The notes: generated from the sequence alone by a model not told the origin. Positions 17,591 to 24,440 are shown, numbered from the stretch's first letter. The stretch is DNA of 64,000 bases from Sphingobacterium spiritivorum ATCC 33861 (GCF_000143765.1 NZ_GL379770.1:248001-312000); one strand, 5' to 3'. Numbers and translations are program-made.

Positions 17591-18679
17591 CTATTTTTCT
17601 TGAGCTAATTTTTCAAAACCATAATATGTCATCGCCAGTTCCTTTAATGGATTTAATGACCATTCTGACCATTCATTACTGTAGGGGTCATATCCGCATT
17701 TCAAGGGTTTAGAGACATCCAGGCCTGATTCATTGTAATCTGAGCGTTCTGTAAAAGCTCTGCAATCGGTACATACATTTCTAAATTCGCAATCTTTACA
17801 AACTGTAATTTCGTCTTTTGTCATGTTCCAGTATTGCTGAACAGCACCTTGCTGCAATACTTCTTCTAAAGTCATATCGTGTATGTTGCCAAAAGATTGA
17901 GGCATTACCGGGCAATTCTTAATATTGCCATTTCTATCAATTCCCAGCTTTTTGTGAAGGCAGGAATTGTGGTTTATGGCTTCCAAAACCTTCGGCATAT
18001 TTGTATTGAAATAGTCAACATTCACTTTTCCACAGGAATGGAGCGATAGCGAATCTCTTTTGAAATCCAGTGTAAATCTGTAACTGGTATTTGTCAGTAC
18101 AGGAATCTCCTCACATTGATAAAATACAAGGTGATAAATGCGCTGAGTGTGATCGTGAATATTCTGAAAAAAATCTGCGTTTAACTCCGTTGAATAAGCT
18201 GAATACAGCTCCAGACCTTCCAGTGCTGTATTGTCAAAAGCCTTCTCAAAATCGATCAGTTCCTGCGCAGACGCTGCACTTCTGCAAAAGACAACCAGGT
18301 GAGTGATCCTTAGATTGGCTATAGACTGTATTAACGTTGCCGGTATTTCTAATTTTTCAACTTCTATATACAGATTAGAGATCTGTTGATGATCGTGGTA
18401 TTCATAAGAAAGAGGGAGGAAGTTTTTATCCCAGTCGCCTTCTGTTACAAAACCATATTCCTTTTCCAATAAATAACCGATGTATTCCTCTGCAATAGCT
18501 TTGGATCCGGAGTCATAATTTTCAAGCACAGATTCGATAGAAGCCGATTTTAATTCTTCTATAAGTTCGTGTAATTCTAATGGATATAATTTGGAAATAC
18601 TTCTTCCTAAATCCGAAATCAGTATACGGTTATATCCTTTAGTTATATAAATGTCACTGTACAAATTAAAGAATCTCAT
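17591..18679 (-). CDS. gwsS: Grasp-with-spasm system SPASM-domain peptide maturase
   Basis: A 362-aa protein with a C-terminal SPASM-type cysteine set: NHNSCLHKKLGIDRNGN, then NCPVMPQSFGNI, then CKDCEFRNVCTDCRAF and a last Cys in PLKCGYDPY. No radical-SAM CxxxCxxC is present, as is usual for this family. It is thought to assist peptide modification alongside the ATP-grasp enzyme. I chose the ATG at 18679 (MRFFNLYSDIYITKGYNR), which resembles family N-termini. A longer start at 18745 would translate the overlapping small ORF out of frame. The ATG overlaps the stop of that ORF as ATGA, implying coupling. Confidence 0.85.
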   Translation of the reverse strand: MRFFNLYSDIYITKGYNRILISDLGRSISKLYPLELHELIEELKSASIESVLENYDSGSKAIAEEYIGYLLEKEYGFVTEGDWDKNFLPLSYEYHDHQQISNLYIEVEKLEIPATLIQSIANLRITHLVVFCRSAASAQELIDFEKAFDNTALEGLELYSAYSTELNADFFQNIHDHTQRIYHLVFYQCEEIPVLTNTSYRFTLDFKRDSLSLHSCGKVNVDYFNTNMPKVLEAINHNSCLHKKLGIDRNGNIKNCPVMPQSFGNIHDMTLEEVLQQGAVQQYWNMTKDEITVCKDCEFRNVCTDCRAFTERSDYNESGLDVSKPLKCGYDPYSNEWSEWSLNPLKELAMTYYGFEKLAQEK

Positions 18680-18873
18680 AGCAGTCTCGTCAATGGTTTG
18701 AATGGTTTTTTGCGTAATAAATAATCTGTTTGATACGTTGAACATTTCAGGTAATCCGATGAAGTTGAATCCGGATTATCCGAACGTTTATTGCCAAAAA
18801 ACTCCATGTATTCAAAAGTCAGTGGCAATTTGTTCTTTTCCTGTAGTATCAGGTCTTTTACTTTGTCTTCCAT
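18676..18873 (-). CDS. Small 65-aa ORF between the two maturase genes
   Basis: This frame encodes a 65-aa, mostly polar protein (MEDKVKDLILQEKNKLPLTF at the N-terminus, KKPFKPLTRLL at the C-terminus), with no signal peptide, membrane helix or leader-like GG site. It fits the operon exactly. Its ATG is 1 bp from the stop of the ATP-grasp gene (TAA at 18875-18877). Its TGA overlaps the start of the SPASM gene in an ATGA junction. I do not recognise the family. A role as a peptide-binding partner or maturase accessory subunit is only a guess from position. Confidence 0.6.
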   Translation of the reverse strand: MEDKVKDLILQEKNKLPLTFEYMEFFGNKRSDNPDSTSSDYLKCSTYQTDYLLRKKPFKPLTRLL

Positions 18874-18874
18874 A

Positions 18875-19777
18875 TTATAAGTATGCTGCTATTTCTTTTT
18901 CCAGACCATAGTTGCAGGTGTTTGACATGCCTAAGAACTGGCCAATGGCGTTGATTTCCAGAAAGTAAAATGTATCACCAGACTTGATAAAATCCAGAGA
19001 GCCGCTGTTTAAGTCTAAGGATTGCATCAATACATTAATTTTTTGCTCTACTTCTGCCGGAAGTTTATATCGTACATTTCTATTGGGGGTCTGCGTATTG
19101 TATCTTCTGTGATCTATTCGGGTCTTTTCATCGTTTTGAGAGATAATAGCTGTAGAGTAAATTTTCCCGTTCAAAAAGAAGCTTCTTACTTCAAAATCTT
19201 TTTCGATCTTTTCCTGAAAGAAAGAAATAAAGAAACCCGATTCTTTTTTTTGCTCAATCAGCGATGTATACATTATTCCACTCTGGTTTTCCTGAATATC
19301 ATCTATTATTGGTGTTCCTGAGATGGGTTTTACGATAGTCTGATGAGCGATAACATCTTCCATATCCTCAGCCAAAAAGTACTCCGGTACATCCAATCCT
19401 GCTTCTTTTGCCTTTTCCAGAACCAACAGTTTGTTTACATGGCTGTTACTTTGCTTGTTCAGATGTTTTTTTTCTTCCAGAGTCTGGATTACATAATCCG
19501 TTAACCAATGTTGTACCTCAAACATGTAGCGATCTATAGCTTGATTATGATATCTAAGTTCATTAAATGCTATCCCTCCCCGTCTATACCATACAGCGCT
19601 TATCTCATCCAGAAAAAACTGATTCCGCTGACTTTTTAAAACGATTCTTTTTTTAGAAGTATGTATTTCAAAAACTTCATCTTCATGAATGCGGATAAAG
19701 GGCTTATGCAATGCACGAAGCCATTTTATGACCGCCGTAGTTGTGATTTCATTGTTTTTGGAGATGATTAAAATCAT
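18875..19777 (-). CDS. gwsG: Grasp-with-spasm system ATP-grasp peptide maturase
   Basis: A 300-aa ATP-grasp ligase of the graspetide/microviridin type, expected to form ester or amide side-chain links in the precursor peptides. The N-terminal domain contains VWYRRGG (about 62-68), which in this family contacts the leader. The ATP-grasp core has SHVNKLLVLEKAKEAGLDVP, the KPISGTP nucleotide loop, and the metal and ATP residues in SGSLDFI and YFLEINAIGQF. It starts 102 bp after the last precursor gene, beyond a hairpin. It is followed by the 65-aa ORF and the SPASM gene. Confidence 0.9.
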   Translation of the reverse strand: MILIISKNNEITTTAVIKWLRALHKPFIRIHEDEVFEIHTSKKRIVLKSQRNQFFLDEISAVWYRRGGIAFNELRYHNQAIDRYMFEVQHWLTDYVIQTLEEKKHLNKQSNSHVNKLLVLEKAKEAGLDVPEYFLAEDMEDVIAHQTIVKPISGTPIIDDIQENQSGIMYTSLIEQKKESGFFISFFQEKIEKDFEVRSFFLNGKIYSTAIISQNDEKTRIDHRRYNTQTPNRNVRYKLPAEVEQKINVLMQSLDLNSGSLDFIKSGDTFYFLEINAIGQFLGMSNTCNYGLEKEIAAYL

Positions 19778-19818
19778 ACTTTTAAATAGTTTGGTATATT
19801 AAGGATTATACTTTTTTT

Positions 19819-19852
19819 AACGTAAGCTGCTTTTGCAAGCAGCCTACGCTTT
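19819..19852 (-). promoter_or_regulatory. Hairpin between precursor genes and maturase genes
   Basis: AGCGTAGGCTGCTT and AAGCAGCTTACGTT pair around a GCAA loop with one mismatch. On the transcribed strand it is followed by A residues, not a U-tract, so it is not a standard terminator. It may set the precursor-to-enzyme mRNA ratio by processing or 3'-end protection. Confidence 0.5.
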
Positions 19853-19879
19853 AAAAATGTGTGAAAAATGGGATCCGGT

Positions 19880-20107
19880 TTAATCAAAGTGAGGGAATCT
19901 TCCGTCTTTGATCCATAATCTTGACAAGTATGCACCGCCATTTCCATCATACACATCTACGTCGCGGCAACCATGTGCATCAACAAAGTTTGATTGGATT
20001 TCATAGAACCCCTGGCTCATTGACATCGCTAATCCACCGATGACGTTCAAGTCGACTTTTTTCTCTTCTAAAGCAGAAAAGTCTTTCATTCCTGTTAACT
20101 TTTTCAT
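19880..20107 (-). CDS. Grasp-with-spasm precursor peptide 3
   Basis: A 75-aa RiPP precursor. The leader MKKLTGMKDFSALEEKKVDL is nearly the same as in the two genes upstream. It is followed by a double-glycine site VIGG (about 22-25), where the C39 exporter would cut. The core includes IQSNFVDAHGCRDVDVYDGN, the shared SNF-x4-GxRDxD block, and an aromatic/acidic tail ending in FPHFD. The acidic residues and Ser/Thr in the core are candidate sites for side-chain cross-links. It lies 18 bp after precursor 2 and directly upstream of the maturase genes. Confidence 0.85.
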   Translation of the reverse strand: MKKLTGMKDFSALEEKKVDLNVIGGLAMSMSQGFYEIQSNFVDAHGCRDVDVYDGNGGAYLSRLWIKDGRFPHFD

Positions 20108-20125
20108 TTCTTTAAAATTGAAAGA

Positions 20126-20332
20126 TTAACAACCTGAACAATCGTAAAATCTCGCGCGCCATTTACCACCGTGGTAGTAGTCAACATCTCTACATCCGTT
20201 TTCATTCAAAAAATTAGATGCGATGTACTTAGGACCAGCTTCCAAACTACCTAATACTGCTGTAGAACTGTTCAAGTCCAGTTTTTTGTTTTCTAATGAA
20301 GAGAAACTCTTCATTCCATTTAAATTTTTCAT
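20126..20332 (-). CDS. Grasp-with-spasm precursor peptide 2
   Basis: A 68-aa precursor. The leader MKNLNGMKSFSSLENKKLDL is followed by a GG-like site, here GS (VLGS, near residues 27-30), which is a weaker match than in precursors 1 and 3. The core holds IASNFLNENGCRDVDYYHGG and ends in the Cys-containing YDCSGC. The DVDYY acids and the nearby hydroxyl residues fit graspetide-type linkage. The gene is preceded by a 7-bp hairpin with the same layout as the one before precursor 1, which points to a duplicated gene-plus-leader unit. Confidence 0.85.
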   Translation of the reverse strand: MKNLNGMKSFSSLENKKLDLNSSTAVLGSLEAGPKYIASNFLNENGCRDVDYYHGGKWRARFYDCSGC

Positions 20333-20361
20333 TTTTTTAAAAAATTAGAGATTAGTAAATA

Positions 20362-20382
20362 ATGTACAGCCCGTGTGTACAT
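20362..20382 (-). promoter_or_regulatory. Leader hairpin upstream of precursor 2
   Basis: ATGTACA, 7-nt loop, TGTACAT: a perfect 7-bp stem on the minus strand, followed by TATTTACTAATCTC and then the precursor start. It is the counterpart of the hairpin at 20648-20668, with a G-C to A-T compensatory change in the stem. Confidence 0.55.
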
Positions 20383-20393
20383 GTTAAGATTAA

Positions 20394-20618
20394 TTAGTAA
20401 TGAGAAATTTCACAATTTGATGTATCCCATCCACGGCCCACAAATCGGCCACCAACGTACATGTCATAATCGCGCGCACCGTCAGCATTTAAGAAATTAG
20501 AAGTGACTTCAGAGAAACGTTCCTGAGCACGACCTCCGGAAACACCTTCCAGGTTTTCACTTTCCAGTTTTTTGTTTTCTAAAGAAGAGAAGCTCTTCAT
20601 TCCATTTAATTTTTTCAT
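20394..20618 (-). CDS. Grasp-with-spasm precursor peptide 1
   Basis: A 74-aa precursor starting at the ATG at 20618 (MKKLNGMKSFSSLENKKLES). An in-frame upstream ATG at 20666 would add 16 residues that overlap the leader hairpin, so it is unlikely. The clear double-glycine site GVSGG lies near residues 26-30. The core contains VTSNFLNADGARDYDMYVGG and a C-terminal WDTSNCEISHY. It is the first gene of the operon. Thr/Ser and Asp/Glu residues in the core are candidate cross-link partners. Compared with precursors 2 and 3, Ala replaces Cys before RD. Confidence 0.85.
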   Translation of the reverse strand: MKKLNGMKSFSSLENKKLESENLEGVSGGRAQERFSEVTSNFLNADGARDYDMYVGGRFVGRGWDTSNCEISHY

Positions 20619-20647
20619 TTTTTGAAAAATTTTGAGATTAGTAAATA

Positions 20648-20668
20648 ATGTGCACAACGTTTGCACAT
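20648..20668 (-). promoter_or_regulatory. Leader hairpin upstream of precursor 1
   Basis: ATGTGCA, 7-nt loop, TGCACAT: a perfect 7-bp stem followed by the same TATTTACTAATCTC as in front of precursor 2. It sits between the presumed promoter and the first precursor start. It could be an RNA element or a repressor operator. Confidence 0.5.
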
Positions 20669-20880
20669 TTTAAAATTAGTCATTAAGTGAAAGGTCTTTT
20701 GAGGCGATACATATTCGACTGGTACTGGTATATTTTTGCAGATTTCTGAGAAATATTCGTTTCCGCAATATTTCGCATCCTGTTACTTTTGGGAAAGTCA
20801 CTAGCAGTGTCCGGTTTTATGAGGGGGAGTATATGGAGACAGGGTTATTCTCCGTACTTTTCTTCATTTACAAAGTTTTG

Positions 20881-21209
20881 GAATTTTAGCATATACCAGT
20901 TTTAGCAATCAGAATGCTGTAGGAAGTGTAACCTTTGAGCCCGGAGCAAGAAGAAAATGGCATTCCCATCCGGCTGTACAGATTATTCTGGCACTCGATG
21001 GTGTAGGTTATTATCAGGAAGAGGGAAAGGAAAAAGTGGTCATAAGAAAAGGTAAAGTGGTAAAATGTCCGGTGGACGTTCCGCATTGGCATGGAGCCAG
21101 TGCTGATACAGCATTTGTACAGGTAGTCATAACCGGCCGTGAAAAAGGGGAGACGGTATGGCTAAAGCCGGTAACTGACGCAGAATACCATAGTGGTCCA
21201 AAGCATTAA
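20881..21209 (+). pseudogene. 5'-truncated cupin-domain protein
   Basis: The plus strand encodes the cupin core NQNAVGSVTFEPGARRKWHS, HPAVQIILALDGVGYY, CPVDVPHWHGASADTAFVQV and a tail ending YHSGPKH with a stop at 21207-21209. This matches the single-domain cupins associated with carboxymuconolactone decarboxylases. The metal-binding His set (WHSHP, HWHG) is intact. No plausible start codon or family N-terminus is present upstream; the frame runs back to about 20880 without ATG. I therefore call it a 5'-deleted gene next to the RiPP promoter region. Confidence 0.65.
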
Positions 21210-21270
21210 AGGTTTTAGAAGCATTAGACAATTTTCTTTTTGAATCTCATATTTTTATTAGCACAATAAT

Positions 21271-21278
21271 TAACTTTG
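21271..21278 (+). promoter_or_regulatory. -7 box TAACTTTG
   Basis: A match to the Bacteroidota -7 consensus TAnnTTTG, 46 bp upstream of the DUF3667 gene. An AT-rich TTTTTA lies about 20 bp further upstream in the -33 region. Confidence 0.5.
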
Positions 21279-21324
21279 CGCTGAAAAGAACTGAAATCAT
21301 TATTAATGCTAAATCTAAAACTAA

Positions 21325-22047
21325 ATGGCTGAAAATTGTCGTAGCTGCAATGCACTTATTACCGGTAATTATTGTTCAGATTGTGGGCAAAAAGTGAAAT
21401 TGGATAGAATAAACGGTCATTATATTAAACATGAAATTGAACATGTCTTACATTTTGAAAAGGGAATTCTTTATACGATAAAGGCATTACTGCGTCATCC
21501 GGGAGCAAGTGTTCGCGAATTTATTTCCGAAAACAGAAACAGACTTGTCAAGCCGATCATCTTTATTGTTATCACTTCACTCATTTATTCGTTGACGGCA
21601 CATTTTTTTCATATTGAAGAAGGGTATATAAATATTGCGTATGCAAAGAAAGCATCTACCGTTAACTATCTTAATCAATGGGTACAAGGTCACTATGGGT
21701 ATGCGAATTTAATAATGGGAATCTTCATAGCAGCCTGGATAAGATTATTCTTCAGAAAGTATGATGTCAATTTTTATGAAATAATCATCCTTTTATGTTT
21801 TGTAATGGGTATCGAAATGTTGTTTTGCGCGCTATTTGCACTATTGGAAGGAGTGACCCATCTGCCTTTGGCACCGGTTGCTTCAGTGATAGTATTAATA
21901 TATACAACATGGGGAATTGGTAATTTCTTTGGTAAAAAAGTGGCTAATTATCTGAAGGCTTTCTTTGGCTATGTGTTGGGTACAGTTTCTTTTTCTCTAG
22001 CCATCCTGATTATCGGTACGATGGTCGATTTATTACTAAAATACTAA
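21325..22047 (+). CDS. DUF3667 domain-containing membrane protein
   Basis: A 240-aa protein. An N-terminal zinc ribbon is formed by C5, C8, C17 and C20 (CRSC and CSDC). Then comes the family signature HEIEHVLHFEKGILYTIKAL and RHPGASVREFISENRNR, followed by four to five membrane helices (about 75-235). The family is common in Bacteroidota and has no known function. It is monocistronic by spacing, with its own TAACTTTG promoter box, and is followed 68 bp later by a GNAT gene. Confidence 0.85.
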   Translation: MAENCRSCNALITGNYCSDCGQKVKLDRINGHYIKHEIEHVLHFEKGILYTIKALLRHPGASVREFISENRNRLVKPIIFIVITSLIYSLTAHFFHIEEGYINIAYAKKASTVNYLNQWVQGHYGYANLIMGIFIAAWIRLFFRKYDVNFYEIIILLCFVMGIEMLFCALFALLEGVTHLPLAPVASVIVLIYTTWGIGNFFGKKVANYLKAFFGYVLGTVSFSLAILIIGTMVDLLLKY

Positions 22048-22085
22048 TTGATATTCAGATATCGTCTGAAGAATGTATAATACGG

Positions 22086-22093
22086 TATCTTTG
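22086..22093 (+). promoter_or_regulatory. -7 box TATCTTTG
   Basis: A match to TAnnTTTG, 22 bp upstream of the GNAT start at 22116. The -33 element is weak (TCTG). Confidence 0.45.
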
Positions 22094-22115
22094 TACGGTA
22101 AAAGCTCAAAACAGT

Positions 22116-22637
22116 ATGGGAAATATCATCATAAATAAAGTTACACTTAGTGATGTAGATCAATTGCAACAGATTGGTAAGCGGACCTTCTCGGAAACTT
22201 TTTCCACTGAGAATTCGGTAGAAAATATGCTTAAATATCTGGATGAAGGATTCGCATTAGATAAGCTGACCGCCGAACTTCAGCATCCGGATTCTGAATT
22301 CTATTTTGCTGTGCTCAACAGTGAAGTGATCGGTTATCTGAAACTGAACCAGGGACAATCTCAAACAGAACTTAAAGATGATAAAGCACTCGAAATTGAG
22401 CGTATCTATGTATTGAAAGAATTCCATGGTCAGCAAGTCGGCCAGTTGCTATATGATAAAGCAATACAGGTAGCACAGGAGAAAAACGCCTCTTATGTAT
22501 GGCTAGGAGTATGGGAAGAAAATCCACGGGCCATCCGGTTCTATAAGAAAAATGGTTTTGTGGAATTTGATAAACATATCTTCAGATTAGGTGACGAAGA
22601 ACAAACTGATATTATGATGAAACTGCAGCTGGTATAG
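22116..22637 (+). CDS. GNAT family N-acetyltransferase
   Basis: A 173-aa acetyltransferase. The acetyl-CoA-binding motif A is seen as IERIYVLKEFHGQQVGQLLY (about 89-108; Q/RxxGxG-like HGQQVGQ). Motif B follows (WLGVWEENPRAIRFYKKNGF), ending with the typical FxxxGF. The N-terminal FSETFSTENSVENMLKYLDE resembles the spermine/spermidine- or PaiA-like branch, so a polyamine or small amine is a possible acceptor. It ends just before a strong terminator. Confidence 0.85.
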   Translation: MGNIIINKVTLSDVDQLQQIGKRTFSETFSTENSVENMLKYLDEGFALDKLTAELQHPDSEFYFAVLNSEVIGYLKLNQGQSQTELKDDKALEIERIYVLKEFHGQQVGQLLYDKAIQVAQEKNASYVWLGVWEENPRAIRFYKKNGFVEFDKHIFRLGDEEQTDIMMKLQLV

Positions 22638-22665
22638 AATAAGCAACTTTTGCTATAATGAGATA

Positions 22666-22705
22666 AAAAGAGAGCTATTAAAATAAGTTTTAATAGCTCT
22701 CTTTT
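22666..22705. terminator. Bidirectional terminator
   Basis: A perfect 18-bp stem (AAAAGAGAGCTATTAAAA / TTTTAATAGCTCTCTTTT) with a TAAG loop between the convergent GNAT gene and the 326-aa membrane protein gene. Confidence 0.9.
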
Positions 22706-22723
22706 CGTTCTTACCGTATCTGT

Positions 22724-23704
22724 TTACTTATTCAGCACATATTTATTTAGAATATATGGAGTTACTGGTTTCAGTCTTTTCTCCGGGAAAAGCGGATGGA
22801 ATCCGCTGCCAGTATAGAACTCTGCACTATCCACGGTTATTTTAGTATACCAGAGGTTATTTATAGAACTTATTGTCAAGGTATCTGGAACATTTATTTT
22901 TCTGAAGTTGAGCAGTTTTGCAGAGTCTAATGCCAATACAGTTGCACCTTCTACCTTTTCCTGACAGGGGACAGATTTGTAGCGGTCACCCGTCCAGTAC
23001 ATGCAGCCCTGACTTCCATTGTATGCGACCATATATGTCCCTCCGCATAATGTTGTGGCTGCCATCAGACTCAAAGCTGTTTGTTTAATATTTCTTTTGA
23101 ACCATGGTTTTTTAGGGGGAGGAGTAAAGAAGGCTGTTTTCGGAATATTTAATTCATTAGATGTCTTTACAGCGTCAAGGACATCTTCCTTTTCTTCTCT
23201 CGTATAAGCGGTTTCAGATTGATAATTTGTTTTTTCTGCGGAACCTTCTATTTCATTATTATCTGAATCCTGAGGTTTTGAAGCGATTGGAGTTTCAGCT
23301 CTATCTGTAGTGATTTCAGTTTTATTTGTTTTGCTTACAATTTCCCACTTACTGTACGGTCTGGGGGTGAAATCAATTAGCCAGGCGAGGAGTTCAATGT
23401 TAATAGTGTTTGTAGACTTGGTTGATCCTCTTAAATAGTTTATAAGTGGTTTGAACTTCTCGATATCTCCATCTTCAATAATATTCTGATATGACCAAAT
23501 GTTCTCTCCTGGTCCAAAGAACAAACGTAAAGTAGATATATCGTTATCATCAGGTCTTTCCTGACATACCCTAATGCACTCATCACGTAATTTGGCAGGA
23601 GTCATTTCCGACGGACCAAAAGGTAATCTGCCGTTAGTCTTTTTCTCTGCATAAAGTGAAATAACAACCTTTTGGTAATTAGCGAATGTATAATTAGCAG
23701 ACAT
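22724..23704 (-). CDS. Hypothetical single-pass membrane protein
   Basis: A 326-aa protein I cannot assign. Residues 1-125 form a cytoplasmic-looking domain (NYTFANYQKVVISLYAEKKT; ECIRVCQERPDDND; LLAWLIDFTPRPYSKW). Next is a polar Thr/Glu-rich linker, one membrane helix at about 209-228 (ALSLMAATTLCGGTYMVAYN) and a C-terminal outside domain containing GCMYWTGDRYKSVPCQ, with two Cys that could form a disulfide. I have the impression that similar proteins occur in other Bacteroidota, but the function is unknown. It is preceded by a cluster of AATTCCGG repeats and is convergent with the GNAT gene. Confidence 0.7.
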   Translation of the reverse strand: MSANYTFANYQKVVISLYAEKKTNGRLPFGPSEMTPAKLRDECIRVCQERPDDNDISTLRLFFGPGENIWSYQNIIEDGDIEKFKPLINYLRGSTKSTNTINIELLAWLIDFTPRPYSKWEIVSKTNKTEITTDRAETPIASKPQDSDNNEIEGSAEKTNYQSETAYTREEKEDVLDAVKTSNELNIPKTAFFTPPPKKPWFKRNIKQTALSLMAATTLCGGTYMVAYNGSQGCMYWTGDRYKSVPCQEKVEGATVLALDSAKLLNFRKINVPDTLTISSINNLWYTKITVDSAEFYTGSGFHPLFPEKRLKPVTPYILNKYVLNK

Positions 23705-23732
23705 CTTTCAAAAATTTAGGAATAAAAATACA

Positions 23733-23808
23733 CCGGAATTTCCGGAATTTTTACGGTTTTCCGGAATTCCGCCGAAATTATCAGAATCCCGTCCGAATTA
23801 CCGGAATT
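23733..23808. repeat. Cluster of CCGGAATT direct repeats
   Basis: Four perfect CCGGAATT octamers (23733, 23742, 23761, 23801) and two degenerate copies (CCGAAATT, CCGAATTA) occur within 76 bp, immediately upstream of the 326-aa membrane protein gene. On that gene's strand they read AATTCCGG. They are likely regulator binding sites or slipped duplications in its promoter. Confidence 0.6.
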
Positions 23809-23915
23809 ATTTAGTTTTTAGGTGTTTACGTCAATAATTTTGTTTCAGCAATCAGGTCAAGTTTTGATTCAATAGCTGAATAAAGATACAAAACTGATTA
23901 CAAAAAAGAGAAGAT

Positions 23916-24048
23916 AACACGGAGGTTAGTATCCGGTTTGGGAAGCAGTTACCCGCTTCCGTGTTTGAATCTCACCCACTTCCCAAAAATTTCAGAAGGC
24001 CTTCTGATTTACAACGTGTAGCAATCGCCGCGATCAGTTTTGCGGTGA
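23916..24048 (+). promoter_or_regulatory. Structured leader region upstream of a small secreted peptide
   Basis: Several helices can form. AACACGGAGG (23916-23925) pairs with CTTCCGTGTT (23956-23965), and this competes with GGAAGC (23941-23946) pairing GCTTCC (23955-23960). There is also a perfect palindrome CAGAAGGCCTTCTG (23993-24006) and TCGCCGC (24025-24031) pairing GCGGTGA (24042-24048). The region precedes the 52-aa ORF at 24084. Mutually exclusive stems suggest an RNA switch or attenuator, but this is inference. Confidence 0.35.
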
Positions 24049-24083
24049 ACTACAGAGTATTTCACTTTTAAAATTTTTGACTT

Positions 24084-24242
24084 ATGTTATCATTTTTTAT
24101 TGCTTTATTATTAGGACTTATATCTCCTTCAGGCACACCGACAACTCATAACAATAACGGTACAGCGACAACTTATAACAGTGTAGATGATCCGGATGAC
24201 GGAGATACAGGTGGAGACACAGGGCAGGTTCGTCCAAAATAA
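24084..24242 (+). CDS. Small 52-aa secreted peptide, unknown
   Basis: ATG at 24084 opens a 52-codon frame. A hydrophobic N-terminus MLSFFIALLLGLISPSG acts like a short signal or anchor segment. It is followed by a Thr/Asn-rich stretch and an acidic Asp/Gly-rich tail (DDPDDGDTGGDTGQVRPK). The frame is bounded by a structured leader upstream and a 10-bp-stem terminator 8 bp after the stop, which supports a real short transcript. No RiPP-type leader is evident. The function is unknown; it lies between the unknown membrane protein and the TPR histidine kinase. Confidence 0.5.
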   Translation: MLSFFIALLLGLISPSGTPTTHNNNGTATTYNSVDDPDDGDTGGDTGQVRPK

Positions 24243-24250
24243 GAATAGAA

Positions 24251-24280
24251 AAGTAGGGCAGAGTTGACTGCCCTACTTCT
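24251..24280 (+). terminator. Terminator of the 52-aa peptide gene
   Basis: AAGTAGGGCA, 8-nt loop, TGCCCTACTT (24251-24278), then CTGTTAG and an AT-rich tract. A perfect 10-bp stem. Confidence 0.7.
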
Positions 24281-24306
24281 GTTAGAAAATTTTCTTAATT
24301 AGATTT

Positions 24307-24327
24307 AGAATATCAGAATTCCTGATA
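24307..24327 (+). other. Palindrome AATATCAGAATTCCTGATATT
   Basis: An inverted repeat (AATATCAG / CTGATATT arms, 5-nt centre) between the two terminators upstream of the histidine kinase. It may be an operator or part of the kinase gene's promoter region; no -7 box is obvious. Confidence 0.3.
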
Positions 24328-24377
24328 TTACTTTGACTACAAGAGAGTGCTATAAAAGAATACTTTATGCAACACAA

Positions 24378-24416
24378 ATAAACCAAAGGGATATACTCTT
24401 TGGTTTATTTTTTTGT
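24378..24416 (+). terminator. Terminator-like hairpin just upstream of the histidine kinase
   Basis: AAATAAACCAAAG, short loop, CTTTGGTTTATTT followed by TTTTG. The 13-bp stem lies inside the longest possible kinase frame, which argues that translation starts downstream of it (TTG at 24441). Confidence 0.6.
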
Positions 24417-24440
24417 AATTTAGAGGAAATTATACTTGTC

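Noticed and set aside
18679..18745. Longer start for the SPASM maturase.
   Set aside because: The extra 22 residues are the overlapping 65-aa ORF in another frame, and family N-termini match the start at 18679.
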